This document shows, one piece after another, positions 22,002 through 34,979 of a stretch of 64,000 nucleotides of DNA. Under the pieces are notes generated by a model, which saw nothing but the letters and a program-made list of their open reading frames with translations, made no database searches and was not told where the DNA came from. Origin of the DNA: Taxawa tesnikishii (nom. ined.) (taxonomy: Eukaryota > Ascomycota > Dothideomycetes > Dothideales); contig JAPDRO010000001.1 in NCBI GenBank assembly GCA_030247885.1, positions 1,736,001 through 1,800,000 on the forward strand. The letters run 5' to 3'. A program made the position numbers and the translations under genes. Position 1 is the first letter of the stretch. Each line of letters opens with the position of its first letter.

Positions 22002-25000
22002 GGTCTAGTGTCAAGCACCCATGCAGCTGTTGAACTGACCAAGGCATCTGCAGTAGCTGCCAAAGATACATGAGGGAAGCCTGCGGTCGGTGGAAGTCGC
22101 AGGAAGATGAAACGGAGCAATCTGAAGAGACGCGCGAGAGACATCTACGCGTTAGTCGATAGCGACGGCCAGAGTCTGATAGACTGACTTGCGCTGCGGG
22201 AGAAGAGAGTTTTGCTACCGCACACAAAGTGCTTCAGAATCGACGGACCATGAGTGCAACATGTATCTAGGCGTTTGCTCAACATGTGGGAAGGGGCCAA
22301 AGAACGGAGGGGGACGAATTAGTCGAACATCCCTCCACGCGTCCAACAATCTACATGACTTGCTAGCCTGTTGCCGCTTGTTGGCACTTTGTACTAGCTG
22401 TTTGGAATAGCCGCACAACGAGCGAATGAAAAACCACCCTTGCAAGGGGTTCATCTTTGCTGCGATAGGAACGCGCACGCAAGCCGTCAATGCTGCGTTG
22501 GCAGGAAAATGCAACGCGTATGCAGCGATTGAACTGGAGTGGCCGACGACCCAATCAACCAGTTTCGGCTGCATGCTGCGAACGGATCAAGTGACCGATA
22601 TCAGCACGTCAGCATGGCGTGCCTACATTGATTACCTACATATGCGAACCATATCCACCAGAGATCACGACGCTCGTAGCTGCAAGCAATAGCATGCCTG
22701 CTATCGATCATGCCAGCACTTCCACACCTGGGTTCCCAATGCTGTCACCGCTTGGGCGCAAGGCGAGGCCAGCATGCTGGCGCCATGGAGCAGTTCGCTG
22801 GCACTACTTGCCTCGAGTGCTCGATGTCTTTCCCTGCGGTGATCAAACAAAACGAGTGATTGCGCCAGCACTTGTATCCCCAGCGTTTGGGTACGTACTG
22901 GGCGGGAGTTTGCCGCCAATGAGCGGGTCCAATGCCACAGGTGGGTGTGCGTGGTACGATTCCGCTTCCTCCGCGACCTGAAGTCTGTCGCTGCGTTGAG
23001 TGGAGTCTAGATGTAAGCCACAGCTGGGCTATGTTCTGCAGTACTGGTGCAGCGTTGTGTGAAAGAAAAGGTGTTTTCGCGCACGTGCATGAGGGCGCGG
23101 TATCTGGTTATCTGCGACTGCGCACGATTTCTTTCATAACTGTAGGGAACGTTCGATGAGGCGGACAGACCGGACAGCCACCAACACGAAGGCTATTTTT
23201 GGGAGATTCCCAGAAGAACGAAGGACGGAGAGGAACATGATTCCTGCAATTCATGCAATTCTATGGTTGTTCGCCCAGTCGTGTCGCTCGCAGGCCTGAG
23301 GCAGGTATGCGTTTTCTCGATCACACCGCTACTCTAGCGAGGCTGGTCGGTCCATCAGCTGACAGGTGTGCTGTGCTGTATAGCCAATCCTTTCTCATGC
23401 CCCTCCTTGCTCAGGCTTGAACGAGGTCCAGTCGGCCAAGTTTCTCTGTGGAAGTTCTTGAGTGTTCCTTCGCTGATCGGGCATTGATCGGGCCCGGACG
23501 GTCACAGTTACCGGCGTGGAGAAGCGGCGCTAGTGGGCGTTCGACCGTTTACGTGCCGAGCCCCACCACGACTCAGACGCGGACGGCTCGTAGCATCTCA
23601 TTTCGAGCATTGTCTAAGCCGGAAGCAGCGGCCGTCTTGGGTGTGGTGCCATACGAAACCAGCGCGGTCCGTTGCCGCATCCGCGTGTGTAAGTCTGTGT
23701 CTGGGAAGTCATAGCTGGCATACGAGCCGAGTCACGGCCGCGCAGAACGATACTCGCACATGTAGCCGTTGAACGAAAAGGGGCTTGCCATAACTGCTGT
23801 TGGGAAAGCAAATCCAGGATTTCGTCGCCCTGACGATCCCTCTCCATTGTGGAAGTCTAACCGGGCCGCTGGTGCACGATGACGGAGGTGTGAAATCTGG
23901 CAGCTGCTTCACCACGTGCGGAAATGTTCGCGAAGCAGAAGCGAAGAGGAAATCCGCGAGATCGCGGCAGGCCGCATATCTTACAGCAACAAACGCCTGA
24001 TATTGAGATAAGCATATCATTCAGTCATATCCGCCGTCGCCACAATTTCGGCGTGGACGTAAGCAATGCCTGCACCACACAAGCAGACAGGGTGCACCCA
24101 AGTAATCACCGGAGTAAATACGTGATACGTGAGATGATTAGACGAGCGAGTCGCGCGGCCAAACCGGCAATGACGGAGCAGCGAAAGCAGGCTTCAGGCT
24201 TGTGCGAGGGTTAGTGGTGGTCTATAGCAGGCTTCATGCATGTACGAACAGGCGTCGTGCATAGTGCCGTTCCGCGCATGATTGTCTTGCGCGTTGCGCG
24301 CTTGCCGCATGCATCCCATACTGCGCCGCATGGAGCTGTGCGTACAGGCAGGATGCACGTTGTGGACGTACATCTCGTTAGATAATGGGATGCAATACGT
24401 GGCTCGAACAACCATCGCGGGCGCACAGATGGAGAGGGGAGGCTGGAGCAACTTCACTTAGTGTGGAGTGGGCTTCCTAGGCCGGGAGCTAGCGTCCAGG
24501 GCAACGTCAGTGATTCGAGACGCAAGACTCGTGGCCTGCAACACCCGCCGCTTCCAGGCGTATCATCAGGGCGTAGCCAAGCGGTCAATGGCAGGTTACA
24601 ACACAAGGCAGTGCTACTGCTGCTGGTGGTGTTGGCGCTGAGAGTTAGCCGCTTGATCATGGAAGGAAATTGATGATGGAGCTGCGGGCCAACTTGTGCG
24701 TGCAAAGGATCACCCATGCGAAATGCCAAGGCAGTGGAACACGGGAAACGCGGGATGCACCGTTTTATGTCCGTCCTGAAACTTTTAGGTGACTTCCTTA
24801 TTCATCTGTTCCTCCCTCCTTTAACCCTTTCACACGCACAACAACATCCTCCGACCGAGACACTCCTTTAGCCGCGTGCCGCGCCAACACACAGGAGCTC
24901 TCAATCGCCCTCACGCGTTCTCCCACGCCCACACCCACACCCATACCTTCATCCGCAGCACGCCGCAACCATCCGCTCCATCTGCACGACAACGCAGCAG

Positions 25001-25469
25001 GATCTGTTTTCCCCACACGCTGGCTGCTTGCTTTGCTGCCTCAGCCTTACAACGAACGCTTCTGCCCAATCGGCCAATCCTGCAGCTAAGCCTTCGAGCG
25101 CACCTCTATAGGGTAGTACACGCATTGCGGCGCAGACCGGGCCTCCCTCGATCGACGCTGGTCGCCTCGTTCTTCCGTGGACCAAGGAAGCTGCATGAAC
25201 ACTTGAGCCAAGACCTACGCTGCGCTGCGCGCATTGACAAAAGTACACGATACCTGAAGACGGCTTTCCGGATAGGCTGGATCCTGTCCCAGAAAATAGC
25301 CTAGCGCGCCCGGTCTCGTGTGAAAACTCCCGACTCCACACCGCGCATCCATCATAACATCAGTTGGCGCGGATGGCCTTGGGGTAACGCAAGGCATTGT
25401 CCATTTCCAGCCAACGATGCATCTTCGGGACTAAGCTAGTTATCTGGACTTCCCATCACCGCATTGGAT
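22002..25469. other. Longest gene-free region
   Basis: This 3.5-kb stretch lies upstream of PLC1. I read all frames and found only short, motif-less ORFs, and no repeats, tRNA or transposon remnants. Pyrimidine-rich DNA from about 24780 to 24990 probably belongs to the PLC1 promoter or leader. Confidence 0.45.
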
Positions 25470-28400
25470 ATGAACACGCCGACTCGCACTCCTCGACCAG
25501 AGTTCAGACACAATGGCGTGTCGCGAGCTTCTTCGAGAGCTTCCAGCCCCTTTACCTCATCCACGATCGAAGAGTCGAAGCCCTTCATCAGCGCCTCCGT
25601 AGCAATGACCGTCACTCCTGCCTCAACCACCGTGAGCATGTCGTCATCCTGCAACAGTCCAGCTAGCACTTACGCTGCTTCTGCGCAATCGTCTAAGTTT
25701 GCATCCGACAGCAACATGGACAAACCTTATGGCTGGTCGGCTTCTTCCTCGCCCTTTACTCTCCCGCAAGCTGCCGTAGTAGATCACGCGTCGTCCCCGC
25801 CCACGCAGTCACACAGTGCGATGACCGAAGCTTTTGCCATTAACAAGGGTACTGGGCTGATCCGGAGACTGTCACGTGGTGCTCACAACAGGCTTAGGCG
25901 GCGTGCATCGACTACGCAGACCAATAGGATCCGCGACCAGAGCGCAGGACCCGTGTTGGTTCGTAGACGAAGCGACAGCACGGGGGCTTCGGACTTTGGC
26001 GGCGATGTCTCGGATCTCGATCTCGAACGCCAACCAGAGGATGTTTTCGAAGACACAGCTTCTACGTTCGCGCCGGGAGATTCTTTGAACGGTCTTGGAA
26101 TTACCACCTCAGGTCGCAAGAGCACCGGCTCAGCCGCGGAGGCCGGTGTAGCACCAACCATTGACCCCCAACTCGAGGAAGGCACGTGGCTCGAGAAGGT
26201 CACCAAAAGAAAAGGAAGTCACTGAAGTTCAGGCTCGATACCTCCGCAGCCAAGGTCTGCTGGAACCCCACCAACCCTTCGAAGCAGTTCTACATTGACG
26301 ATGTCCGTGAGATCCGGGTTGGTGCCGACGCGAGGAATTCTCGGGATGATATACAGGTTCCCGAGGATCAAGAAAGTCGTTGGATTACGATCGTTTACGA
26401 TGTACCGGAGCGGTCAAAAGGTCGAACAATCAAAACCATGCACGTTATCGCGCCTACTGAGTACATTGCCAAGCTCTGGACTGACGCTTTGAATGTCGTC
26501 ACGCGAGAGCGTATCGAGATCATGAACGCTCTATCGCCGAACATCGACAAAAGTGAGAGGAGCATGAACATGGCATGGAAGCAAGCCATGGCCCGCAAAC
26601 GTTCGGACTCCGTACAAAAGCTCAACTTTGAAGATGCCAAATGGATCTGCAGGAAACTGGAGATCAACTGCTCTGCAGACGCGGTTCGTGCCTGTTTCAA
26701 TAAGGCGGACCGTGACTTCCTTGGTGAACTCACGTACGTTCAGTACCAAGATTTTGTGGGATTTTTCAAGATCCGGAGAGACATTCTCGCACTTTATGGC
26801 CAGATCCAGTCCAGCAACGAGCCCGGGGTTATCGGGATTAGCTTGGAGACGTTTCTCAGCTTCGTGCGTGAGCACCAATGTATTGATGTGGACAAAGACC
26901 GCCCTTTTGGGAGAGCAAGTTCGAGTCCTACGCACGAAGTGCACAGCCAAAGGTCGTAGACGAGCAGAAGTCCTCTGGGATTTCTCCGCTTTCGATGAAC
27001 CTCCAAGCTTTCCAGAACTACCTCAGTTCAAGTACCAATGCACCGCTCGTGGCTGTGAACTCAGAGGCAACCCTCGACCGACCACTGAACGAGTATTTTG
27101 TGTCAAGCTCTCACAATACTTACCTCCTCGGCCGTCAAGTGGCAGGTCTTTCCAGTGTTGAAGGATATATCTCGGCCCTTGTGAAACGTTGTCGATGCAT
27201 AGAAATCGACTGCTGGGACGGTAAGGATGGGCGGCCTGTTGTTAACCACGGACGAACACTCTCAACGGAGGTCTTGTTCGAGGATTGCATCTCGGTCATA
27301 GCAAAATACGCTTTCGCCTCATCGACATACCCATTGATCATCTCACTCGAGGTTCACTGTTCCGATAAACAGCAGGGCTTGATGGTCGACATCATGAAGA
27401 AGTATTTCGGAGAGAACATGATCACAGCTCCGTTAATGACGAACACCTTTCAACTCCCATCTCCAGAGGAACTAAGGAACAAGATCCTGATCAAAGTCAA
27501 GGCTGCGGAATCTTCAGACGAAGGCCAATTTGGACAGTATCTGGATGACACTTTCAACAGTCGCTGTCAAAGAAGCTCGAGCTCGCCCTTCGTCAGTGGC
27601 GTCTCCCTTGACGGGTCTAGCATCCCACCGTCTCCGCTGCAGTCGCTATCGACCAGCCCTGTCGACCGACCGACCAATCCATGGTCGACCCCTCGAGGCT
27701 CTACGGCCTCGGGCACCAACGCTTCCGGAAGTAGCTCCACCGACGATAGTGACGCACTCCCTGGTTCGGCTCGGAAACAGAAAAGAAGAAGTCAAAGACG
27801 AGCAAGGTTATACCCAAACTTGGCGCGCTCGGCGTCTACGCTTGCGGTATCAAATACTCCGACTTTTCTGCCCAAGAGGCTCGTGCTTACAATCACATTT
27901 ACTCCTTTTCCGAATCTACTTTTGACAAACTCTGCAAGGACCGCGACGTCAAGGATCAGCTTGAGAAGCACAACGTCCGTTATCTCATGAGAGTTTATCC
28001 CGGCCCCTGCGCATCGACTCTTCTAACTTCAATCCTCTCCAATCATGGAGAAGAGGTGTTCAGATGGCAGCCCTGAACTGGCAGACATATGATGTCAACC
28101 TCCAGATCAATGAAGCTATGTTCGCTGCCGGCACAGATCGTACCGGATATGTACTGAAGCCTGACGAACTACGTCATGCCAAACACCTTCCAATCACCGA
28201 TACTCTTGCCGATGGCCAGGACAAGAAAGACCGTCGAGCTACTAAACTAGTCAAGTTCGGTGTAGAAGTCATTTCCGCCCAGCGCCTACCTCGACCACGC
28301 AATCACAATCCCGAGGTGGGGATGAACCCTTACATTGAATTCGAAATGTTTTCTGCCGAAGACAGAGCCCGAGGCATTGCCAGAGGCGAGGGCGGTACTG

Positions 28401-28915
28401 ATGCTTCCAAGGGCAACGGTGTTTACGGCATCGGATCGCCACTGAGAAAGCGAACCAAGATCGTGGAGGGCAACGGCTTTGATCCGATCTACAACGAAAC
28501 ACTATTCATGACTGTTGAGACCAAGTACCCAAGTTTGATCTTCGTACGGTGGACAGTCTGGAACTCTCCTGACGGGCGAAACCTCTCTTCCAACAGTACG
28601 GAGCTGGCCTCGTTCACTGCCAAATTGAGCACTCTTCAGCAGGGATATCGTCATCTCCCACTCTTCAACGGCTATGGAGAGCGATATCGTGATGCTAAAC
28701 TTTTCGTGAAAATCCGTAAAGAGGCTCCTCTTCCACTGCACACGGACGAATCCGCATACGGCTTGATCGATCAACCCAGTCCCCGTTCCGAACCAGTTCA
28801 GAACGGCACGAGGTCTTGGCCCCGACGCTTCTTCAGCAGAACACCGAGTGATCGAAAGAAGAAAGAATCACCAGAGTATTGTTCAATCAGCCGCACTTCT
28901 AGCATGGAGCGCTAA
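25470..28915 (+). CDS. PLC1: Phosphoinositide-specific phospholipase C (delta-like), four frame breaks
   Basis: This enzyme cleaves PIP2 to inositol trisphosphate and diacylglycerol and so drives calcium signalling. Domain order is a Ser-rich N-terminus, a PH domain starting at GTWLEKVTK, an EF-hand-like region (about 26500-26850), the X half with SSSHNTYLLGRQ, EIDCWDG and NHGRTLS (catalytic His and metal ligands), a Ser-rich linker, the Y half (GVYACGIKYSDFSAQEA, ALNWQT), and a C2 domain (VEVISAQRLPRP, NPYIEFE). The frame breaks at A4 runs (26205-26213), CCCTTTT (26902-26908), an A4 run (27781-27784) and a C4 run (28004-28007). Adding one base at each gives exactly 1149 residues with no intron. 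The first in-frame ATG is 25470. Conserved residues are intact on both sides of every break, so the gene itself is probably functional. Confidence 0.9.
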
Positions 28916-31900
28916 GTTCGCCCCCTACTGTCGTGTTCTGTCTGTGAGCCTCGACGCCCTCACATGCAACGCCTCAAACGTCTTCAAATCTCGGCCACTC
29001 CGTCGCCGGTGTACACCTCGACTTGTACAGTATTTGTTTTTCCGGCTTATGTCCAGGCGTTATGGGGTTACATGATGGAATTTCTACAGGGAGCGGCGTC
29101 ACACTCAACGTTTACTCCAAATCTGTATACCCTTTTCTTTTTCCTGCTTCTTCGGATCAGCCGGTTTCGGGAGGAACAACAATTGTTAGACTCTTCATCT
29201 GCATGGCACATACTCGAGCGAAAGCCTGCACTAACGACCCGATACGTCCTTTTCCTTTGTTCTTCGTCCCTTCTGTATCATTGTTGTAGTATTCCCCTTC
29301 GATTGTACATCACTTTTTGTTTCCTTTTGTTCTCGAGGGATTGGGAATATCTGAAGGCAGGTCCTGAGTGTTATACCACGTTCGGGGATGATAGATTCGT
29401 GGTTGACCCATATGGCAACCCACCAGCACGCGTTGCTGAGCAATGATGTGAACCGAAGTGGCGCTGTTTCAAATGGCATATGCCAAGTCAGAGCCACTGT
29501 TCTCCTGCAACCTCTCAATCTCATGCGAAAGAACGTTCTTGGATCCTTCGGTGCAGAAAGTGGGTAGCTGCAGTGCCTCTGTTCACATCAAGCCTTGGTG
29601 ACCTAGGCTTGCGCCGCACATATTCTAGAGGCGTTCTCAGTGCAGTACAGAAACGTTCGCCGCAGTGATTCTCGAACCTTTGTGGCACGAGCATCCTCGT
29701 TCGTCGACGACCAAGTGGCGAATTCGTGTTACCGTATGGCGTCTGTTTCTCCCAGCTCGAGGTAATAAGGCAAGAACTTGCCGGAGATGCAGCGGCTCTT
29801 GGGTCTGGCCGCGCCATTGTGTTTCCAACGAGCTGCACAGAGACTTTTCCTGCAACATGTTCTTCCGGTCCTCCCACGAAACCTCAAGCCAAGCGGTGCC
29901 TGTCTGTCTCCTCGCAGTAACATCGGATGCGAGTGATTTGCGGGCAAGGATCGCCCGCCGGACCTGACGCTCACCGTAATTTGATCTCGAGTCAATCTGC
30001 AACCGCCAACAAAGCCTATTTCGGTTCCAGCTCGGCCAAATGACCCGTTCTCAAGCAACCCGAGAGCCTTCTCCTGGTGCAGCCTTCGTTGTGCAGTGAC
30101 TGCCTTGCTGTACTCTCTGAAGCGCGCAAGAGGCGGCTCTGTGAATTGCGGTTGCAGACAGCAGCCCGTCAGACATGCCGAAGCCTTTGATGATGACAAG
30201 TATCTGTTTGTGTTCGGTTATCTTCATCCCACGCAGCGCGTTAGCTTGCAGCAAGGTGCAGCAGAAAGTTGGCCGTGGCTGGCAGGAATGGGAAGCAATT
30301 CGCTCTCGTGTGCTCATTTTCGGCCTCGCGCTTGACACGTCAGTCAGTGCCGAACCTCTGGGATGCATATCAATCACGCGCTACTGCAGCTCCCGTCCAA
30401 CCAGCGCTGATCGTTGTGCCTGTCCATCAGTCCGCCAACATCATGTCGCTATCCACAGCCAATGTTTGTGTCCTTGGAGCATGCAAGCCTCATGCAGTAC
30501 TACGCTGCGCTCAAGGTAAGCGGGGTCAGCAGCGCCATGAGCACACCGAAGCCCTTCCATATCAACCGGACCGCCCACTTCTTGCTCCTCTCGCTCTTCT
30601 CTCTTCCTCTCGCACCTTCCGTCACCTTTGCTTCGACAACGCACCCAAGCACACATATACTGCTAAACGACAGACAAGCGACGTTTGCTGTACAAAGTTC
30701 ATCTTTTGTGTCTATCTCTGTTTCGCTGTGTTGGGCTTCGATCTGAGCCCATCCCACAGTTTCAGCCCAAATCTCCAGGATGACATACGGCAGCCGCCAG
30801 GACCCATTGGATGACAGGTACTTTCTATTTTCCCTTGGAATGCGTTTGTTTTGGCTTGCCTTGGACTTGCACCAGCCGGTTGCATAGTGTTCTATGCTCT
30901 GATTTTTCAAAACCATGCGTCTTGTAATTTTTGCCGCATGTTTCCGCATTCTTGTCTTTTCGTTGCTTCCCAATGGATCCAGAGGACCTCTTTGGCCATG
31001 CCCGATCCTTTCCTAGAGATTTGAAGCCAGGCCTATCCGTCCAATTCGGGATTCATGGATTAACGCAGCCCGACGGAGCAACGGACCAGACACAGCCCAT
31101 CCGGAAGGAACACACGGACCCTTGAGCCGGCCATTCTTGAGATTGTAGCGGATCCTCCCTCACTTCATAGGTTACCATGCTGATGGTGTATGACTTACCA
31201 GTTCGAACTCTTGATGAAATGAGATGTTCGAACGGTAACGCCGTCATCATAAGCATCCGGAACATTCGACCCGTGTGAATCCATACATCGACCCATCCCG
31301 TTTCCAGCCGGATAGGAGAGTAGTTTGAACCCACCAGGAATACACAGTCGTGCCGGACCTCTTGTCTTGTAAAATGCCCTGGCGATCTCTGTCTAACCTT
31401 TAGTTGTCCGAACGCCCGGTGTGGTTCCTTTGCCAAAGGGCTTGCCCGAAGGTCTGAGGCCAGCTCTGATTCGGGTGTCCTCTCGTTCCGAAGGGCCGTT
31501 TTATCTACTATGACGTTGCCTGCAACATCCATCTGGTCCCAGATCTGGAGGCGCAGCCACAACCGGGGACGGTATCATTGTCTGTGCAACAAGAGGCACT
31601 GCAGTATCTGTACGTGCCCCCAGAGTTCGACATTGACTCCAATCAGTCTCACGCTTTCCTGCTGTGCATAAACTAACACTTCCATTGCTAACCAACAGCC
31701 ACGACACATCATCCGGCTTTCTCAATACTCTTGGGCGTTCCCGCTTGTCTGCAGATTTTTCATTTTTGCCAACCAACAATATGATGAACCATCCCAACTA
31801 TGAGCTACAGCGTTGTCAGGACTATCATGCATTGTCAAGGACCTTGTTGGCGATGCCACTTTACCGGAGTCCGGATACTCGTTGACCTGGGAGTCCGCTT

Positions 31901-32190
31901 CCTCTTTCTCAGGACTGGTCTGTACCTATGTACCAAACCCACATATTCACTCTGCTGACAGCAAACAGGTCTCTTTTCTTGTCTCTCATATCTTGTGTAT
32001 CCACTGAAATTACACACACTTGCTGAGCTTGTCGTGTCTTTACTAACCCATCCCCTAGCAGCGAGTGCAATATATCACAAAACACATCCGGAGCGTTTCT
32101 TTTCTCTTCAAAATCTGAGATCTTCCATTGGAATCAGGACGTCTGGAACCAGCTTGTCACACCCCGGACTCTCCGGACAGCTTCTGGGAC
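28916..32190. other. Long leader or intergenic region before the C2H2 gene
   Basis: This 3.3-kb stretch holds the 3' end of PLC1 and then long pyrimidine-rich DNA with several GT-AG-like signals (for example GTAAGC near 30517). Some of it is probably transcribed leader, perhaps with introns and upstream ORFs, of the regulator gene that follows. Open frames such as 30269-30814 (+) and 31053-31562 (-) show no motifs and were not called. Confidence 0.4.
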
Positions 32191-34006
32191 ATGAAGACAC
32201 AGAGCTGGGATTCTGCATTGTCGGATGAGACATTGACCATGACTACTGAAAGCAGTATGGACAACAGTACATTTTCCACAGCGACAGGTTCCACCCAGCG
32301 GTCACCAGAGACCAGCATTGCTTCTCCACAGGAACCCTTCACGTCTGACCCAGGCAGATGGGCGGAGTCTTGTTCTTTTGCCGGGCAGTTTGGCTTCTCC
32401 CCTATGATGAGTGAGAATTCCCAAGGCACTTTCCCTTTTCATTTCTCAGATGTCGGTTCCGTCATGGGCGCACCCGCGTTGGATTACCCGGCCTGGGACC
32501 ACTTCTCTACCGGTACATGGTCTGCAGACACTGTTTCGGACCCTTCCATGAACGAGTCAATGCCCATAGGACAGGATTTCCTTGCTTTTTCTCCCCAAGG
32601 TGTAGCAAACGCTGGCCCTGACATGAGCTTTCCTGCCTGGTGCTCTCCTCAGGACACCATAGCTACCACATCTCTGCCAATGCTTGTGAATGATGCAAGT
32701 GACGATCTAAAGTTCATGCCACAAACAGCAGGATTCGTAGGTAGTCCGGCGCACTCGGCGTTGTCCCACGCCGGATCGGATGCCCGTGATGGATCTAACT
32801 ATGCTTACAACAACGCAACTCTGGCCCACCCAAGGCTCGTCCGGCCGCAGGTCGCGCCGTCATACATGACGCAAGATGCCATCCAGGAGCCTCAGCCCAC
32901 AGGTGCTGTCAACGAACACGCGTCGCAGAGTGCGTCAAGCTACGTGCAGCCGCGTCGTATTTCCATTCTAGCACAACAGCAGAACCACCAGGTCCGACCA
33001 GTGCCAGCTTCGCTCAGACTCGCCCGGTATCCAGAGCTCAAGACCAACCCCAGCCCGGCCAGGTAAGTGAGAGTTCGTTGTTGCTAGCCACGAGGTGTCC
33101 CTGACGCATCAACAAGCACCACAACGTACCCTCGCCTTGTACCAAACATCAGACCCAACCTCGATTCAGGAAGCTCGGCGCAAAGCCTGAAGAGTATCAG
33201 CCCGATGTCGGCTGCGGGAGGGGTGGCTATGAACACAGAGGAAAGCGACAGGCGCTTCCGCACTCACCCACTGTATCAGGCCGGGCCGCAGGATGACGGA
33301 AGCTATCACTGTCCCTTCTTGGAGGAAGCGGACTGCAATCACAGACCGACAAAGCTGAAGTGCAACTACGAGTGAGTCAGGGAGGCTTTGGAAAAGACAA
33401 CAGCTGACGGGCTTGCAGCAAGTACATAGACTCGCACATTCGGCCGTTCCGATGCAAGAGTGAAGCCTGCAACAACACCCAGTTCTCCTCTACCGCGTGC
33501 CTCTTGCGTCATGAGCGGGAAGCTCACGGCCTTCACGGCCACGGCAACCGCCCCTACCTCTGTGAGTACAAGGAATGCGAGCGTGCAGCGCCGGACAATG
33601 GCTTCCCTCGCCACTACAACTTGCTGGATCACATGAAGCGTGTTCACGACTACAATCCACCCAAGCCTACCTCCGACACTTCAGCCGCGCCGTCGGCCAC
33701 CAACAAGGATGCAAAAAGCAGACCAAGTCCCGCAAGCGCAGGGCACCAAGCCCAGGCGAGGGACCGGCAACGCAGCGGGCACGGACAGCAGGAGCGGGCA
33801 AGTCAACCCCTAGGCCGTCTGCCACAAAGGTGGTGCAGTCCCAGGAGCAAAGGCAATCCCTGAGGTCGCAATGGTACAGCCAGAAGCAGATGCTCGAGCA
33901 GCAGTTGCAGCGCATGCAGCCGAACGATGCGGCTAGCTTCCAGAAGCTGCAGCAGGATATTGCTGCCCTGCAGCGTTTGTCCCAACAGAGCAACGGATAC
34001 GAGTGA
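32191..34006 (+). CDS. C2H2-type zinc-finger protein, likely transcription factor, one frame break
   Basis: Exons 32191-33062, 33117-33371 and 33419-34006 encode 571 residues once one base is added at the A5 run 33713-33717. The N-terminal 300 residues are Ser/Thr/Pro/Gln-rich without charge blocks, as in activation regions. Two or three atypical fingers follow: YHCPFLEEADCNHRP leading to a distal His pair, FRCKSEACNNTQFSSTACLLRHEREAH, and YLCEYKECERAAPDNGFPRHYNLLDHMKRVH. A basic stretch (KKQTKSRKRRAPS) and a Gln-rich predicted coiled coil (about the last 60 residues) come after the break. The long upstream region suggests complex regulation. The start is the first ATG in frame; the frame is open upstream. 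A GTGAGT donor overlaps the stop at 34006, so an additional last exon is possible. Target genes are unknown. Confidence 0.78.
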
Positions 34007-34979
34007 GTGTCCTTGAGCCATTGGGGATATTTTACCGAGGAGACTACAACCTGCCACGGGACTTGAGAGGATTGGCCAATGAGGAGACTAGCCCCGGAAT
34101 CCAGCCGGACCATGGAACTCTCTTGGACAAAGGCAAGCTACCATCTCTCCCGATCCGGATGAGGAGCTACCCCAGCCAGGAGACCTCCGTTGGGAGCCGT
34201 GGAGAGTTCAGAGGCACGAAAGATATCTTGCCGGGATCACATCGCCGCACAAGCTGGGATAGCCTGATTGGGAAGGCATCGCGAAAGCGGATGAAGCCGA
34301 CCGAAGGAGCTGTGTGACCGAGTGCAGAGGACTGCGGCAGAGAATGCCAGGACTTGAGCCAGATGGCTTTTTGACGATAGTTGGTGACATGTGTTGTGTT
34401 TGGTGTTGATGCTGTTCTCGTTGGAGTGTGTTTACATAGCTAGCCGTATCTGCATCTGCGGTTTTGATTGAAGGTGAAAGTTTTGGTAGTGTGGATTTCG
34501 AGTGAGCGTGGACCGAGTACGTGCGTGTAGTGGTACTACCCGTGTACATATTTCTTGCGAGGGTGCTGTGCTGTTGGAGATACACCGCGGCTGCCGGAGA
34601 GCTTGCCAGCCGCCAGCCCTAAAAGCCAACAAGGGCCGCCCCTCTGCTTGTCAAAGACATGTGACAGACCCTTGAATGACGTTTTGTTGCCTCGGAAGCA
34701 GCGAAGAATTCAGGTCCGTCGGCTTTTGGCCAGAACCGCCAACAATCAGCTGCCTACACGCCTCGCCTCGCCTCGCCTCGCCTCGTTGCTTACAATTCAA
34801 CCCGGCACGTTATATGTTCGCCGTCAGGCCATTCTGTTCCTGTTCCTGTTCCTCCGCACGCCACCTCACCACACCCCTACAGCGTTTACTGAACTCCGCC
34901 TCGCCGCAGTCGAGAAACCCCGCCGCTACGAGCCCTTATCGCACACAATCAATCTCTCCGCATCTGCTCACAGAGAACC
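34007..34979. promoter_or_regulatory. Promoter region of the glutathione peroxidase gene
   Basis: This 973-bp stretch contains a possible alternative last exon of the C2H2 gene (open to 34317) and then the promoter of the peroxidase gene. A perfect pentanucleotide array lies at 34761-34785. No stress-response site is certain. Confidence 0.4.
34761..34785. repeat. (CCTCG)5 microsatellite
   Basis: Five perfect copies of CCTCG lie about 195 bp before the peroxidase start codon. Confidence 0.9.

Noticed and set aside
26205-28007. Programmed -1 frameshifting in PLC1 and others
   Set aside because: No shared slippery heptamer or downstream structure is evident, and so many unrelated genes would all need it; missing bases in homopolymers explain the pattern.
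30269-30814. 181-residue plus-strand ORF
   Set aside because: No motif, odd composition, and no continuation; more likely leader or spacer DNA.
31053-31562. 169-residue minus-strand ORF
   Set aside because: No recognisable domain, no intron-supported extension and no convincing start context.
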